From the IMG/VR virus record IMGVR_UViG_3300044949_002466, positions 1 through 33,721 of that record: 33,721 nucleotides of DNA; one strand, written 5' to 3'. The position numbers and the translations under genes are program-made. This stretch comes from a virus. This document shows, piece by piece, positions 8,710 to 16,294 of this stretch (its first letter is position 1; each line of letters begins with the position of its first letter). The notes beneath the pieces were generated by a model. The model was not told the origin of the DNA. It saw only the letters and a list, made by a program, of their open reading frames with translations, and ran no database searches.

Positions 8710-9009
8710 TCAGCTCAGATCCGGGTAGTGGATGCCGCGCAGCGAGATCTTCGCCACATCGCCCAGGGTACGCTTGCGCTCGACGGAGTTGGTCTGGAAG
8801 GTCAGCCCCTTGGCGGAGAATGTGTTGGCGGCGGTGTAGCCGTCGTCGATGCCCTCGATGGAGGCTTCCACGCGGTCGTTGTAGGCTTCCTTAACGGGCG
8901 GGACGGTGTTGGCCGTGCCGCTTTCCGTGACCAGCTGGTCCACAGTGCCGGTGAGCGTGGCGTTGGTGACGACGAGACCGCTGATCGAGATGGTGGTTCC
9001 TACGGCCAT
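8710..9009 (-). CDS. Small tail protein, 99 aa, possible tail-tube component
   Basis: Begins MAVGTTISISGLVVTNATLT and is beta-rich with Thr/Val repeats and a charged turn (VERKRTLGDVAKISL). The short beta-sandwich-like composition and the place before the assembly protein would suit a tail-tube or tube-like subunit, but it is much shorter than lambda gpV. It is paired with another small protein (9020-9301), and the two might divide tube and decoration roles. Family not recognised. Confidence 0.7.
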   Translation of the reverse strand: MAVGTTISISGLVVTNATLTGTVDQLVTESGTANTVPPVKEAYNDRVEASIEGIDDGYTAANTFSAKGLTFQTNSVERKRTLGDVAKISLRGIHYPDLS

Positions 9010-9019
9010 GGCTTACTCC

Positions 9020-9301
9020 TTACGGGATGGTGGACCAGCTGAGCTGCGTTTCCGTCACGCGGGGCTCGTCGGTGTTGCTTTCGCGGTACTCAAAGCCCAC
9101 CACGGATCCGTTGGTCATCGTGCCGCTGGCCAGCGTGGGCAGCGTGCCGCTGTAGGTTTCCACTTTTCGTTCACCCTGGGCGTATTTTTTGAAGCCCTGT
9201 TTGACCGCGCCGTCCGCGCCTTGAACGAAAAGACGCTCAAACGTGGTGGCGACTGTCTCGGAGAGGGTGGTGCTGGCGGGTGTGCCGTACGTGTAGGGCA
9301 T
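9020..9301 (-). CDS. Small tail protein, 93 aa
   Basis: Begins MPYTYGTPASTTLSETVATT. The middle is basic (VKQGFKKYAQGERKVETY), then beta-rich with GSVVGFEYRESNTDEPRVTE. The stop is ten bases before the next start. It lies between the terminator-position protein (9327-9746) and a 99-residue beta protein. A tail-tube partner or minor structural role is inferred from order. No recognised family. Confidence 0.7.
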   Translation of the reverse strand: MPYTYGTPASTTLSETVATTFERLFVQGADGAVKQGFKKYAQGERKVETYSGTLPTLASGTMTNGSVVGFEYRESNTDEPRVTETQLSWSTIP

Positions 9302-9326
9302 TTGGCTAATTCTCCGCTGTCAACCG

Positions 9327-9746
9327 TTACGCCGGATCCACGTAAAAGACGGCCGTCACGCTGTCGGCCATGGCCCGCTCGTTGGTTTCCGTGCGCTCGC
9401 CGGAGACGTGGGAGCCCAGAAGGGTCACCCCGGCGGTGATGCCGGAAATCAGGGCGGAGCGGTCCTTTAGCCTGGCCTCGGCCCATAAAAAGTTTGCGGT
9501 GTGGCTGGCCACGGTGGCCGTCTCCTGCGCGGGCGTCATCACGGTGGCCTGCACGGTGATCTTGCGGGTGTTGCCCTGCAGGCCTTCCTCAATCGCCTCC
9601 GCGCTCTCGGCATGGATGACCAGGGCGGGCAGCTCCAGGTCGGAAATCTTGTGGGCCGCCTGCACGTTCAGGCCGGCCGGCTTGGACGGGCTGACGGTGG
9701 TCAGGTACGCGGCCAGCTTGTCCTCAAAAGAAAGCCGCAGGCTCAT
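9327..9746 (-). CDS. Predicted tail terminator/completion protein, 139 aa
   Basis: MSLRLSFEDKLAAYLTTVSP is an N-terminal helix of the kind seen in small tail-terminator proteins. Alternating strands and helices follow (LPALVIHAESAEAIEEG, RKITVQATVMTPAQE, TANFLWAEARLKDRSAL). Size and order (after a connector, before tail-tube candidates) match lambda gpU, whose hexamer caps the tail. Sequence support is weak, so the role rests on position. The start overlaps the upstream stop as ATGA. Confidence 0.7.
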   Translation of the reverse strand: MSLRLSFEDKLAAYLTTVSPSKPAGLNVQAAHKISDLELPALVIHAESAEAIEEGLQGNTRKITVQATVMTPAQETATVASHTANFLWAEARLKDRSALISGITAGVTLLGSHVSGERTETNERAMADSVTAVFYVDPA

Positions 9747-10054
9747 CGCACGTCCTCCGGATCGCCTAGGGACAGGGAAATCATCCCCGCATCCTGGGTC
9801 ACGCCCAGCACGCGCTTGCGTTCGCCGGATACGGTGACCGTGGTGAGCAGGGCCGGGGCCGAGGCGGCCGTGGCCAAGTAGACAAACTCCGCCGGGGCGG
9901 GGTTGACCAATCCGCCCATGCCCAGCTCTCCCGTCTTTTCGCCGGGGGCGTAGATGCCGGTGACGGTCTTGCCTCCGATGCCTGCGGTGACGGATCCGGC
10001 GCCTTCAATCATATCGGCGATGCCGGAACGGATCAGGGATTCGAGATCGCTCAC
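9743..10054 (-). CDS. Predicted head-tail connector/completion protein, 103 aa
   Basis: GTG start at 10052-10054, with AAAGGG nine bases upstream. The N-terminus is helical (MSDLESLIRSGIADMIEGAG), then a beta-rich body (AEFVYLATAASAP, TVTVSGERKRVLGVT). Length and position resemble lambda FII, which joins the head to the tail, but I cannot see a diagnostic motif. It is the first structural gene after the sugar cassette and couples by ATGA to the terminator-position gene. Confidence 0.65.
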   Translation of the reverse strand: MSDLESLIRSGIADMIEGAGSVTAGIGGKTVTGIYAPGEKTGELGMGGLVNPAPAEFVYLATAASAPALLTTVTVSGERKRVLGVTQDAGMISLSLGDPEDVR

Positions 10055-10058
10055 GAAA

Positions 10059-11033
10059 TCAACCCTTTATGTCAAAACCCATCTGGCCGGCGATCCATGC
10101 ATAGGTTTTGGCCAGCCCGTCCTTAAGCGGGATAGACGGCTCCCAGCCCAGCACCTCACGGATCAGCGTGTTGTCGCTGCTCCGCCCCCTCACCCCTTTG
10201 GGCGCGTGAATCTTGTAGCGGCGCAACAACCGGACGCCCGCAATCTCCTCGGCCACGTCCACCAGCTGATTGATGGAAACCATTTCCGCGCTGCCCAGAT
10301 TGAGCGGTTCCCGAACGTTGCCTTCCATGATGGCCCGGGTGCCAAAAATGCAGTCGTCGATATACTGGAAGCTGCGGGTCTGGTGACCATCGCCCCAAAC
10401 CTCAATCTCCATGGTGTTGTCCCGCTGGGCCTCAATTACCTTCCGGCAGATGGCCGCCGGCGCTTTCTCGCGCCCTCCGTCGTAGGTGCCGTGCGGTCCG
10501 TAGACGTTGTGATAGCGGGCCACCCGCGTCTCAATGCCGTAGTCCTCAAAGAAGTGCCGGCACATGCGCTCGCTAAAAAGTTTCTCCCAGCCATAGCCGT
10601 CCTCCGGCATGGCGGGATAGGCATCGGACTCCTTTAGCCCAGGATTCTCAGGGGTGGTCTGCTTGTCGGCCGCATAGACGCAAGCCGAGGAGGCGTAGAA
10701 ATAGCGTTGGCAGCCGGCGTCCCTAGTCGCAACGAGCAGGTTGGTGTTGATGAGGACGGACAGCATGCACTCCGCCTTGTGCATTTCGATGAAGCCCATC
10801 CCGCCCATGTCGGCCGCCAGGTTATAAATCCAATCCATGCCGGCCGCGGCTTGCCGGCAGGCGGCCGCATCCCGCAGATCCAGGGCGAGGTTTTCCACAT
10901 CGTCAAACCGCTGGTACCACTCGCCCTCTGGTTTGATGTCCACGGCACGGATCCGGCCGGCACCCTTCTCCCGCAGGCTGGCCACCAGGTGGCCGCCGAT
11001 AAATCCGCCCGCGCCGGTGACCAGCACGTTCAC
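10059..11033 (-). CDS. GDP-mannose 3,5-epimerase-like SDR enzyme
   Basis: 324 residues, full length for an extended SDR. NAD site GAGGFIG at 7-13, then AADMGGMGFI (73-82), a segment typical of GDP-mannose 3,5-epimerase. The catalytic-type residues are present: Cys118 in SSACVY, Tyr147-x3-Lys151, and Lys190 in GGREKAPAA. Downstream are WGDGHQTRSF (213-222) and KGVRGRSSDN (279-288). In plants this family converts GDP-D-mannose to GDP-L-galactose and GDP-L-gulose (family knowledge). The GTG start overlaps the methyltransferase stop (GTGA). It would supply a nucleotide sugar to the neighbouring glycosyltransferases. Another GDP-sugar epimerase activity is possible, but the motif match is close. 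Confidence 0.9.
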   Translation of the reverse strand: MNVLVTGAGGFIGGHLVASLREKGAGRIRAVDIKPEGEWYQRFDDVENLALDLRDAAACRQAAAGMDWIYNLAADMGGMGFIEMHKAECMLSVLINTNLLVATRDAGCQRYFYASSACVYAADKQTTPENPGLKESDAYPAMPEDGYGWEKLFSERMCRHFFEDYGIETRVARYHNVYGPHGTYDGGREKAPAAICRKVIEAQRDNTMEIEVWGDGHQTRSFQYIDDCIFGTRAIMEGNVREPLNLGSAEMVSINQLVDVAEEIAGVRLLRRYKIHAPKGVRGRSSDNTLIREVLGWEPSIPLKDGLAKTYAWIAGQMGFDIKG

Positions 11034-11557
11034 AGAATGGCCTTGTGGACGTAGAAATCGTCCTGTTCGCCAAACATTCCGGGCACGCCGGGCCTGGCCA
11101 GCACGTAGCCTAGGCTGGCCATCAGCTCCCGGCTGGGTTCCCTGCTTTCCTTGTAGCGGTAGTAGTCCGTCTCAAACGTGACGGTGTAGGCCCAGATCTT
11201 TTGCCCCAGAATATGCTGCAGGCATTTCCACGTGAGCTCCGGCGGCTCCAGATCCAGCGAAAGATAGTCCACCGGCTGCGGAATATGCTGGGCGGCCAAC
11301 AGCGCCGGATAGTCCAGCGTGCAGGCGTCGCCTAACACAAAGACGGATCCGGGCCGCTCCCGCGCCCAGCCGTGGGAAAAAGATCCGTCCACGTCGATGG
11401 CGATCCCGCGCCAGCCCAGCTGTTTTTCCAGCGCCCAGGTGTTGGACAAATTGCGGGGCTCATGGCAGCCGACGTCCAAAAACGTGCCGTCGCGCTTGTT
11501 CTTGAAAACCTCGGCCACCCACCTGTCCTGGCCGATCTGGCCGTACCACTCGCTCAT
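11030..11557 (-). CDS. FkbM-like SAM-dependent methyltransferase
   Basis: I chose ATG 11555-11557, which overlaps the preceding stop by one base, giving 175 residues. FLDVGCHEP (about 26-34) is the SAM-binding motif I, followed by GIAIDVDGS and VDYLSLDLEPPE, all typical of FkbM-type O-methyltransferases. These often methylate sugars or glycan ends, so here it could cap a glycan made by the cassette (inference). It lies between a glycosyltransferase and the epimerase with start/stop overlaps on both sides, implying one translational unit. Confidence 0.8.
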   Translation of the reverse strand: MSEWYGQIGQDRWVAEVFKNKRDGTFLDVGCHEPRNLSNTWALEKQLGWRGIAIDVDGSFSHGWARERPGSVFVLGDACTLDYPALLAAQHIPQPVDYLSLDLEPPELTWKCLQHILGQKIWAYTVTFETDYYRYKESREPSRELMASLGYVLARPGVPGMFGEQDDFYVHKAIL

Positions 11558-12207
11558 CAGTGCCAGGCCTCCCCGTACTTGGGCAGATTGGCGTGAAGGG
11601 CACGCAGGCGCATGTCCACCGTGACGGAGCGGCCGATTTTGCGGGCCTCCTGGCAGATGTTCCAGTGGTCCGTGTTGGTGGGGTGATCGGTGTGACGCGC
11701 GCCGGTTAGGTAGACGGGCACGGGCACGCTGTAGAGGCATCCCACGCCGGCCACTTCCACCACTTCCCTGCCGGAAGCGTCCTCGTGGTGCGGGGCAAAG
11801 ACGTTCCAATGTTTGTCATCCAGCCCGACAAATCCGGCCGTGTCGTAGAACTGCTCCTCCCGGTCCTCAATAAAAACCGGGCAGGAGCTGACGCCGTGCG
11901 GGTTGGCGGCCAACAGCCGCGTGGGCAGATCGGCGGGATACTCGACTAGATCGGCATCGATCCACAGGACATGGGTGAACGCGGACAGCTTAAAGCAGTC
12001 CAAAAGCGTGTTGCGCACGCGGGTCACCTTACTCCACGGCGTGCTGTCGCCAGCCTCCTTGGCCAGCACGCGGGAATCAAAAACGATCACCAGATCCATG
12101 GCCGGGTTGGCCGCCGGCATCCGGCCGGCCAGCTCCAAGGCGCGCCGCTTCAGGTCGGCGTGCATGTCCGCCTTGATCGGGATCAGTGCGAGGACGGACG
12201 GCTTCAT
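11557..12207 (-). CDS. GT-A-type glycosyltransferase, 216 aa
   Basis: MKPSVLALIPIKADMHADLK starts a short nucleotide-sugar binding fold. HVLWIDADLVEYPADLP (about residues 80-96) carries a DxD metal/nucleotide-sugar motif. The C-terminal half has VEVAGVGCLYSVPV and HTDHPTNTDHWNICQEA. The pattern suggests an Anp1-like or generic GT-A enzyme. The donor and acceptor are unknown. The start forms ATGA with the stop of the 710-residue glycosyltransferase and the stop joins the methyltransferase, consistent with a coupled glycan pathway. Confidence 0.75.
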   Translation of the reverse strand: MKPSVLALIPIKADMHADLKRRALELAGRMPAANPAMDLVIVFDSRVLAKEAGDSTPWSKVTRVRNTLLDCFKLSAFTHVLWIDADLVEYPADLPTRLLAANPHGVSSCPVFIEDREEQFYDTAGFVGLDDKHWNVFAPHHEDASGREVVEVAGVGCLYSVPVPVYLTGARHTDHPTNTDHWNICQEARKIGRSVTVDMRLRALHANLPKYGEAWH

Positions 12208-14336
12208 CCTTTGAGCAGGGCGTAGGCGGCAAGGTTGCCGCCGGTCTGCTTGTTGTTTTGCAAGGCGTCCTCGCCCAGCCCTTCTGGGCGGATTCGGATG
12301 CCGTTGGAGCGGTTGAAATCAGGCGTGTTGCACACCAGCGTGGCAGTGCCATTTTCCCGCAGGCGTTTGCTCATCATGAAATCGTCAGCCAAAAACTCGG
12401 CCCGCTGCTTGTCGTCCAGCTTGGCAAATTCCTTGGCGGTGTAGGACGGCCAGAACGTTAGGTCTGGCAGGTCTTTCTTGCGGCAGCAGACGGCGCCAAA
12501 GCCTTCCAAAATCTCCGCATGGCCGAGATGATCGGGCGCGATCGCGTAGCCCTTGGGGCCGGTCATAAAGAAGCCGCACAGGCCGATAGCGGATTTTTCC
12601 GGGCACGAATCCACCAGCGTTTCCACCATCTTGGGGCTGTAGAGAATGTCGTCATCACACCAGATGATGAAGTCGTCCGGCTCGGCGTGGTGGGCTCCGC
12701 CCACAAACTTGGTCGCGGGCCCGTGGTCGCGCACGGTGTGGACGGACACCCTGCCCTCCTCCACCAGTTTTTTGAGAAAGGTCGGCAGCTGGGTCATGTC
12801 CGGCATGCGCTCGCCGGTGCGGGCCAGCTTTTCCGGCAGAGACAGGCAGATCTCGTCCGCTGGCCGGCTTTGGTTCAGCAGGCTCTGCAACGTGGGCAGG
12901 ATGGTGTGGATCCGCTTGGGCGTGGTGGTCAGGCAGACGCGCACCTTGCCGTTGCGGTCGATGGGGCTGGGCATTTTTTCCGCACCGGGCGGCACGGTGC
13001 CGTTTTCCAGCAGCTCCGCATCCCAGCGCAGGCCCGGCAAAACCGCGTCCTTGGCCTTGACGGTCAAAATCACATCGCCCAGCGCCGCCTGCAGCGCCTC
13101 CTGGGCGGTCTGCACGATGTGCAGGCGGTCGGCAATCTTGTGGCCTTTTTGGGTTAACAGCAGGTGCTGGATACCGTTTGGCGCGTCCGCGCAGTCCGTG
13201 TAGAGCGCCATGGATTTGAGGCAGTCGTCCGGCTGGCCGGCGTGGATGACGGTGATCCGGCCCCAGGCGCCGCGAAATCCGTCCCGCACCAGCTGGTTCG
13301 CCTGCTCGTGCTGACCCAGCGCCCGGAGGCACTGCGCCATCAGCTGGCGTGGCAGATGCTTGTACCAGCGGTTTTCCTGGTTCCAGTCCTGCGTGGACGG
13401 CATAGCGTCCACCTGTTTCAAAATATGATAAGCGGTGGTGAAATCGCCGTGATCCATCCGGTCGGTCGCCAGCAGGCCGTGCGCCTCCCGGCGCATCGGG
13501 GAAAGCGCGATCGCCTTGCCAATGTGGTCGAGGCGCTTGGCTCGCTCGGCCAGCATCATGAAGGCCTGGCAGTGCAGCTGGTATTTTTCGGTGGCGCCCA
13601 CGTCCGCGTGTTCCAGCGCCAGCAGGCATGGGCCGATCGCCTCCTGGTACTGGTTTTTAAGGAAATGTTCCTGCGCCAGGTAGTACCACTCCATGCCGAT
13701 GCCGTTCAGCCGGCTGGCGATGATCCGCTTATTACGCTCGGCGCTGGAGGTCTTGGGTCCGGTCGGGGCGTGCAGGATTTTTAAGTGCTCGGCCACGGCG
13801 AGCTTGGCGCCATCCCGCGGTTTGACCCGCTCGTGGATCTGCCGTTCCCAATAGGCGGAAAGTTTCCCGTCCGGCATCCTGCGAAAGATCCGCTCGCGCT
13901 TGTTGTTGCGCATGCCGCTGTTTTGGACGTCGTAGAGCGTGACCAGCAGGTCCCAGTTGTCCTTCCCGGCCGCGCAGGCCTCAACCTGGGCGCGATGCAG
14001 GGCCGCCTGGCCTTCCTCAAAGATGTCGTCGCAATCCGCCCAGATAACGAATTTTCCGGTGGCCAGGTCGAAGGCCTTATTGCGGGCGGCCGCAAAGTTA
14101 TCGATGTGCGGCCAATCTGCATTTTCCGGGGCGTTGTGATACTCCGCAAAGATGCTGGCATCGCCAGCCGCCTCCTGCAGTGCTTGGCGCAGATCGTCGC
14201 TGGTGTTGTTTCCCACGGCCGCCACCACGACCACTTGGTCCCATAGGCCGCGGGCGGATTCGATGAGGCGACGCAAAATCGCCCCCTCGCCGTTACCGGC
14301 GATGAGGGCGATTGAAACCAAAGGTGTGGGGGTCAT
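12204..14336 (-). CDS. Two-domain glycosyltransferase with helical linker, 710 aa
   Basis: Residues 1-130 look like a GT2-type domain with DNFAAARNKAF and the acidic DCDD motif at 101-104. The middle (about 200-400) is helical with repeated Ala/Leu and paired-helix patterns (EKYQLHCQAFMMLAERAKRL), TPR-like. The C-terminal half (about 465-640) begins VRVCLTTTPKRIHTILPTLQ and carries CDDD at 560-563, then LADDFMMSKRL, a second GT-A-like catalytic domain. A bifunctional enzyme adding two sugars is plausible. It starts just after the stem-loop downstream of the coat gene and is coupled to the next glycosyltransferase. Confidence 0.85.
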   Translation of the reverse strand: MTPTPLVSIALIAGNGEGAILRRLIESARGLWDQVVVVAAVGNNTSDDLRQALQEAAGDASIFAEYHNAPENADWPHIDNFAAARNKAFDLATGKFVIWADCDDIFEEGQAALHRAQVEACAAGKDNWDLLVTLYDVQNSGMRNNKRERIFRRMPDGKLSAYWERQIHERVKPRDGAKLAVAEHLKILHAPTGPKTSSAERNKRIIASRLNGIGMEWYYLAQEHFLKNQYQEAIGPCLLALEHADVGATEKYQLHCQAFMMLAERAKRLDHIGKAIALSPMRREAHGLLATDRMDHGDFTTAYHILKQVDAMPSTQDWNQENRWYKHLPRQLMAQCLRALGQHEQANQLVRDGFRGAWGRITVIHAGQPDDCLKSMALYTDCADAPNGIQHLLLTQKGHKIADRLHIVQTAQEALQAALGDVILTVKAKDAVLPGLRWDAELLENGTVPPGAEKMPSPIDRNGKVRVCLTTTPKRIHTILPTLQSLLNQSRPADEICLSLPEKLARTGERMPDMTQLPTFLKKLVEEGRVSVHTVRDHGPATKFVGGAHHAEPDDFIIWCDDDILYSPKMVETLVDSCPEKSAIGLCGFFMTGPKGYAIAPDHLGHAEILEGFGAVCCRKKDLPDLTFWPSYTAKEFAKLDDKQRAEFLADDFMMSKRLRENGTATLVCNTPDFNRSNGIRIRPEGLGEDALQNNKQTGGNLAAYALLKG

Positions 14337-14353
14337 GGATTCTTTAGGAGGAA

Positions 14354-14383
14354 GGGCGGGTGCACCCCCCGATGCACCCGCCC
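14354..14383 (-). terminator. Strong stem-loop after the coat gene
   Basis: GGGCGGGTGCA (14354-14364) pairs perfectly with TGCACCCGCCC (14373-14383) around an eight-base loop. It sits between the coat stop (14403) and the glycosyltransferase start (14336). It lacks a long U tract, so it may attenuate downstream transcription or protect the coat mRNA instead of fully terminating. Confidence 0.65.
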
Positions 14384-14402
14384 CACCAGTAGGAGGCTAG
14401 AC

Positions 14403-15281
14403 TTAGACGAGTCTCACGAGGGAGCTGGTCTGGCCGCGTCCGACGCCGTAGAGGATCCGGTAGGACCGCTCGTGGCTGCCGAGGCGGAAGTTATAGTGCT
14501 CCGCCACTTGCAGGCTGAGACCGCTCTTGGGCTCGGTCACCACGTCGATGGAACCCGGGAGGGTCACACCTTCGGGGAGGGCCGGCAGACGGCTGGCCAC
14601 GACGAGCGCTTCCCGCTGGGCGACGAAGCCCTTCGAGATGCCGGCGGCCAGGCTGTTATAGCCAAATACGTTGATGCCAGCCACGGTGCCGATCTGGCCG
14701 GAGGCCACGACATCACCGGAACGCTGGGCGTTGGCAACGATGTTTGAGTCGTTGAGCAGCGAGGCGTAGTTGCCCGGGGACAGAACCGCGAAGCGGCCGC
14801 CCATGGGCACCTTGTTGGTGTCCAGCGAGAGGCCGGCGCTGACGATCGAGCGGAACGTAGCCGCATCGGCCGTCACGGACAGCGTGCTGGTATAGTGGGT
14901 GGTGACGAGGGCGAGGACGGAATCCACCATCGCCTTGCCCAGAGCGTGGGCGGCCTGCTCGGCGAAACGCTCGATCAAGTTGATGTTGGAGCTGGTCCGT
15001 TCGTCGTCGTTGATCGCGTAGGTCGTGTGCTTGAACTGGTTCAAGGTCACGGTCACGTCGGTCTGCGTCACGTCCGCCGGGGCGTAGCCGGTGGTCGCGC
15101 TGTAGTCCGAGGCGGACTGGATGCTGACGATGTGCGTGGTGATGGAGTCGCCCTTTTTGGCGGAGGCGTCGGAGAAGTCAGTGACTCCGCTGCCGATCCA
15201 TTGATAGTTTTCGACCAGCAGCTCGAGAGCGCGCTGGGCGATGACCTTTCCGTTCGAGACGGAACCGAGTGTGTTTCCCAT
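14403..15281 (-). CDS. Major capsid protein, 292 aa
   Basis: Starts MGNTLGSVSNGKVIAQRALE. Beta-rich middle TQTDVTVTLNQFKHTTYAIND and helix IERFAEQAAHALGKAMVDSV (about residues 105-124) resemble coat proteins with the HK97 fold of the P22-like type, in which a family-specific domain is inserted. It ends in a beta segment (SYRILYGVGRGQTSSLVRLV). Position immediately after the protease/scaffold gene is the expected coat position. A low-level Shine-Dalgarno-like AAAAGG precedes the ATG. Confidence 0.8.
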   Translation of the reverse strand: MGNTLGSVSNGKVIAQRALELLVENYQWIGSGVTDFSDASAKKGDSITTHIVSIQSASDYSATTGYAPADVTQTDVTVTLNQFKHTTYAINDDERTSSNINLIERFAEQAAHALGKAMVDSVLALVTTHYTSTLSVTADAATFRSIVSAGLSLDTNKVPMGGRFAVLSPGNYASLLNDSNIVANAQRSGDVVASGQIGTVAGINVFGYNSLAAGISKGFVAQREALVVASRLPALPEGVTLPGSIDVVTEPKSGLSLQVAEHYNFRLGSHERSYRILYGVGRGQTSSLVRLV

Positions 15282-15303
15282 GGTGGTTTGTTATCCTTTT
15301 TGG

Positions 15304-15834
15304 TTATCGCGCCAGCTTTAGTTTTTTGAAGATCTCCGCGGCGCGGCGGCTATCTTTTTCCGCGTTGAACTGCGAGAGCAGGTCGGCACGCGAGAAAGCG
15401 GTTTCCGTGGACACTTCCAGGGGCTGGACGCCACGGCTGGCTTCCAGCTCGATCACCTTGGCGGCGATGACGGAAGGCACGGGTTGGGAAAGTTCTTTGA
15501 CCTCGGCCTTGGCTTCGGCGGCCACGGGCTCGGGCTGCTCATCCTTGGCGGGCTCAACGGCGGCCGGGGCTTCTTCTGCCACGACGGCTTCGAGCTTGGT
15601 TTCCTCGGTCTTGGCGGCCATCGGCTCGTCCTTCGGCTTGTCGCCCATCTCGGGCGCTTCGTCGGACTCTTCCGCGGCCAGCATGGCCAGGATCATGTCC
15701 AGCTTGGCGTTGATGTCTGCCATGGTGGGCTCAGCCAGTTTGGCCGGCTCTGCCACCGGGGCCGCCGGGGCTGCGGGCGCCGCTTCGACGGGCGCCTCCA
15801 ATTTGGCCACGGGGGCCGGTTCTGCTTTGTTCAT
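15304..15834 (-). CDS. Possible nested scaffold protein from an internal start
   Basis: In-frame ATG (MNKAEPAPVAKL) falls at the boundary between the protease domain and the Ala/Pro/Glu-rich tail. It would give about 176 residues consisting only of the scaffold-like region, matching the lambda Nu3 arrangement. The upstream AAGAG is a weak ribosome-binding site, so the product is a hypothesis. Confidence 0.35.
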   Translation of the reverse strand: MNKAEPAPVAKLEAPVEAAPAAPAAPVAEPAKLAEPTMADINAKLDMILAMLAAEESDEAPEMGDKPKDEPMAAKTEETKLEAVVAEEAPAAVEPAKDEQPEPVAAEAKAEVKELSQPVPSVIAAKVIELEASRGVQPLEVSTETAFSRADLLSQFNAEKDSRRAAEIFKKLKLAR

Positions 15835-16278
15835 GCTCACGGCTCTCTTGCTGTCAACTGCACCTTCGTAAATGGATTTATTGGCGGCAGCGCGTGTTAC
15901 CAGGTCAACGGACCAAAGGTCACGAACGTCGGCCAGTTGCACGCCGTTTTCGTCAGAACGAGGGACACCGCTAAAGCTGATTGAAAAGCCCAGCTGATCA
16001 GGGAGCTTGGTCAGAAGCTCAGCAAAGTATTCGCTTTGAGGGTGATTTTCCAAAAGCTCAAAGTCGGCCCGAACTCGCTGTCCGCTAATTCTAAAATTGC
16101 TTAACATTCCAATCACTTCCCCAACGTCATTACTGTGATTTGCGAGCACCTTGACTGGCGAGTTTTGATTGCCCAGCTCCATGACCTGCTCAAGCGTCGT
16201 CTGGTCAATCATCATATCGTGGCCAAGGGCGGGGCCAGCGGTGATGACGGAGATGCCCTTAAATTTTTTATCGGCCAT
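15304..16278 (-). CDS. Prohead protease with scaffold-like C-terminal tail
   Basis: 324 residues. The N-terminal domain (1-150) has KVLANHSNDVGE (His48) and GFSISFSG (Ser99/Ser101), the His and Ser arrangement expected for HK97-type prohead proteases. After residue 148 the chain becomes Ala/Pro/Glu-rich (KLEAPVEAAPAAPAAP, ADINAKLDMILAMLAAEES, AEAKAEVKELSQPVP), ending in a helical KDSRRAAEIFKKLKLAR. This resembles a protease fused to its scaffold, as in lambda C/Nu3. An internal ATG at 15832-15834 could make the scaffold separately. Confidence 0.8.
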   Translation of the reverse strand: MADKKFKGISVITAGPALGHDMMIDQTTLEQVMELGNQNSPVKVLANHSNDVGEVIGMLSNFRISGQRVRADFELLENHPQSEYFAELLTKLPDQLGFSISFSGVPRSDENGVQLADVRDLWSVDLVTRAAANKSIYEGAVDSKRAVSMNKAEPAPVAKLEAPVEAAPAAPAAPVAEPAKLAEPTMADINAKLDMILAMLAAEESDEAPEMGDKPKDEPMAAKTEETKLEAVVAEEAPAAVEPAKDEQPEPVAAEAKAEVKELSQPVPSVIAAKVIELEASRGVQPLEVSTETAFSRADLLSQFNAEKDSRRAAEIFKKLKLAR

Positions 16279-16294
16279 AGCTGGCCAAGGCGTG

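Noticed and set aside
12655-13629. 324-codon second minus frame inside the glycosyltransferase
   Set aside because: Ala/Gly/Arg-rich shadow; the main frame carries two acidic GT motifs.
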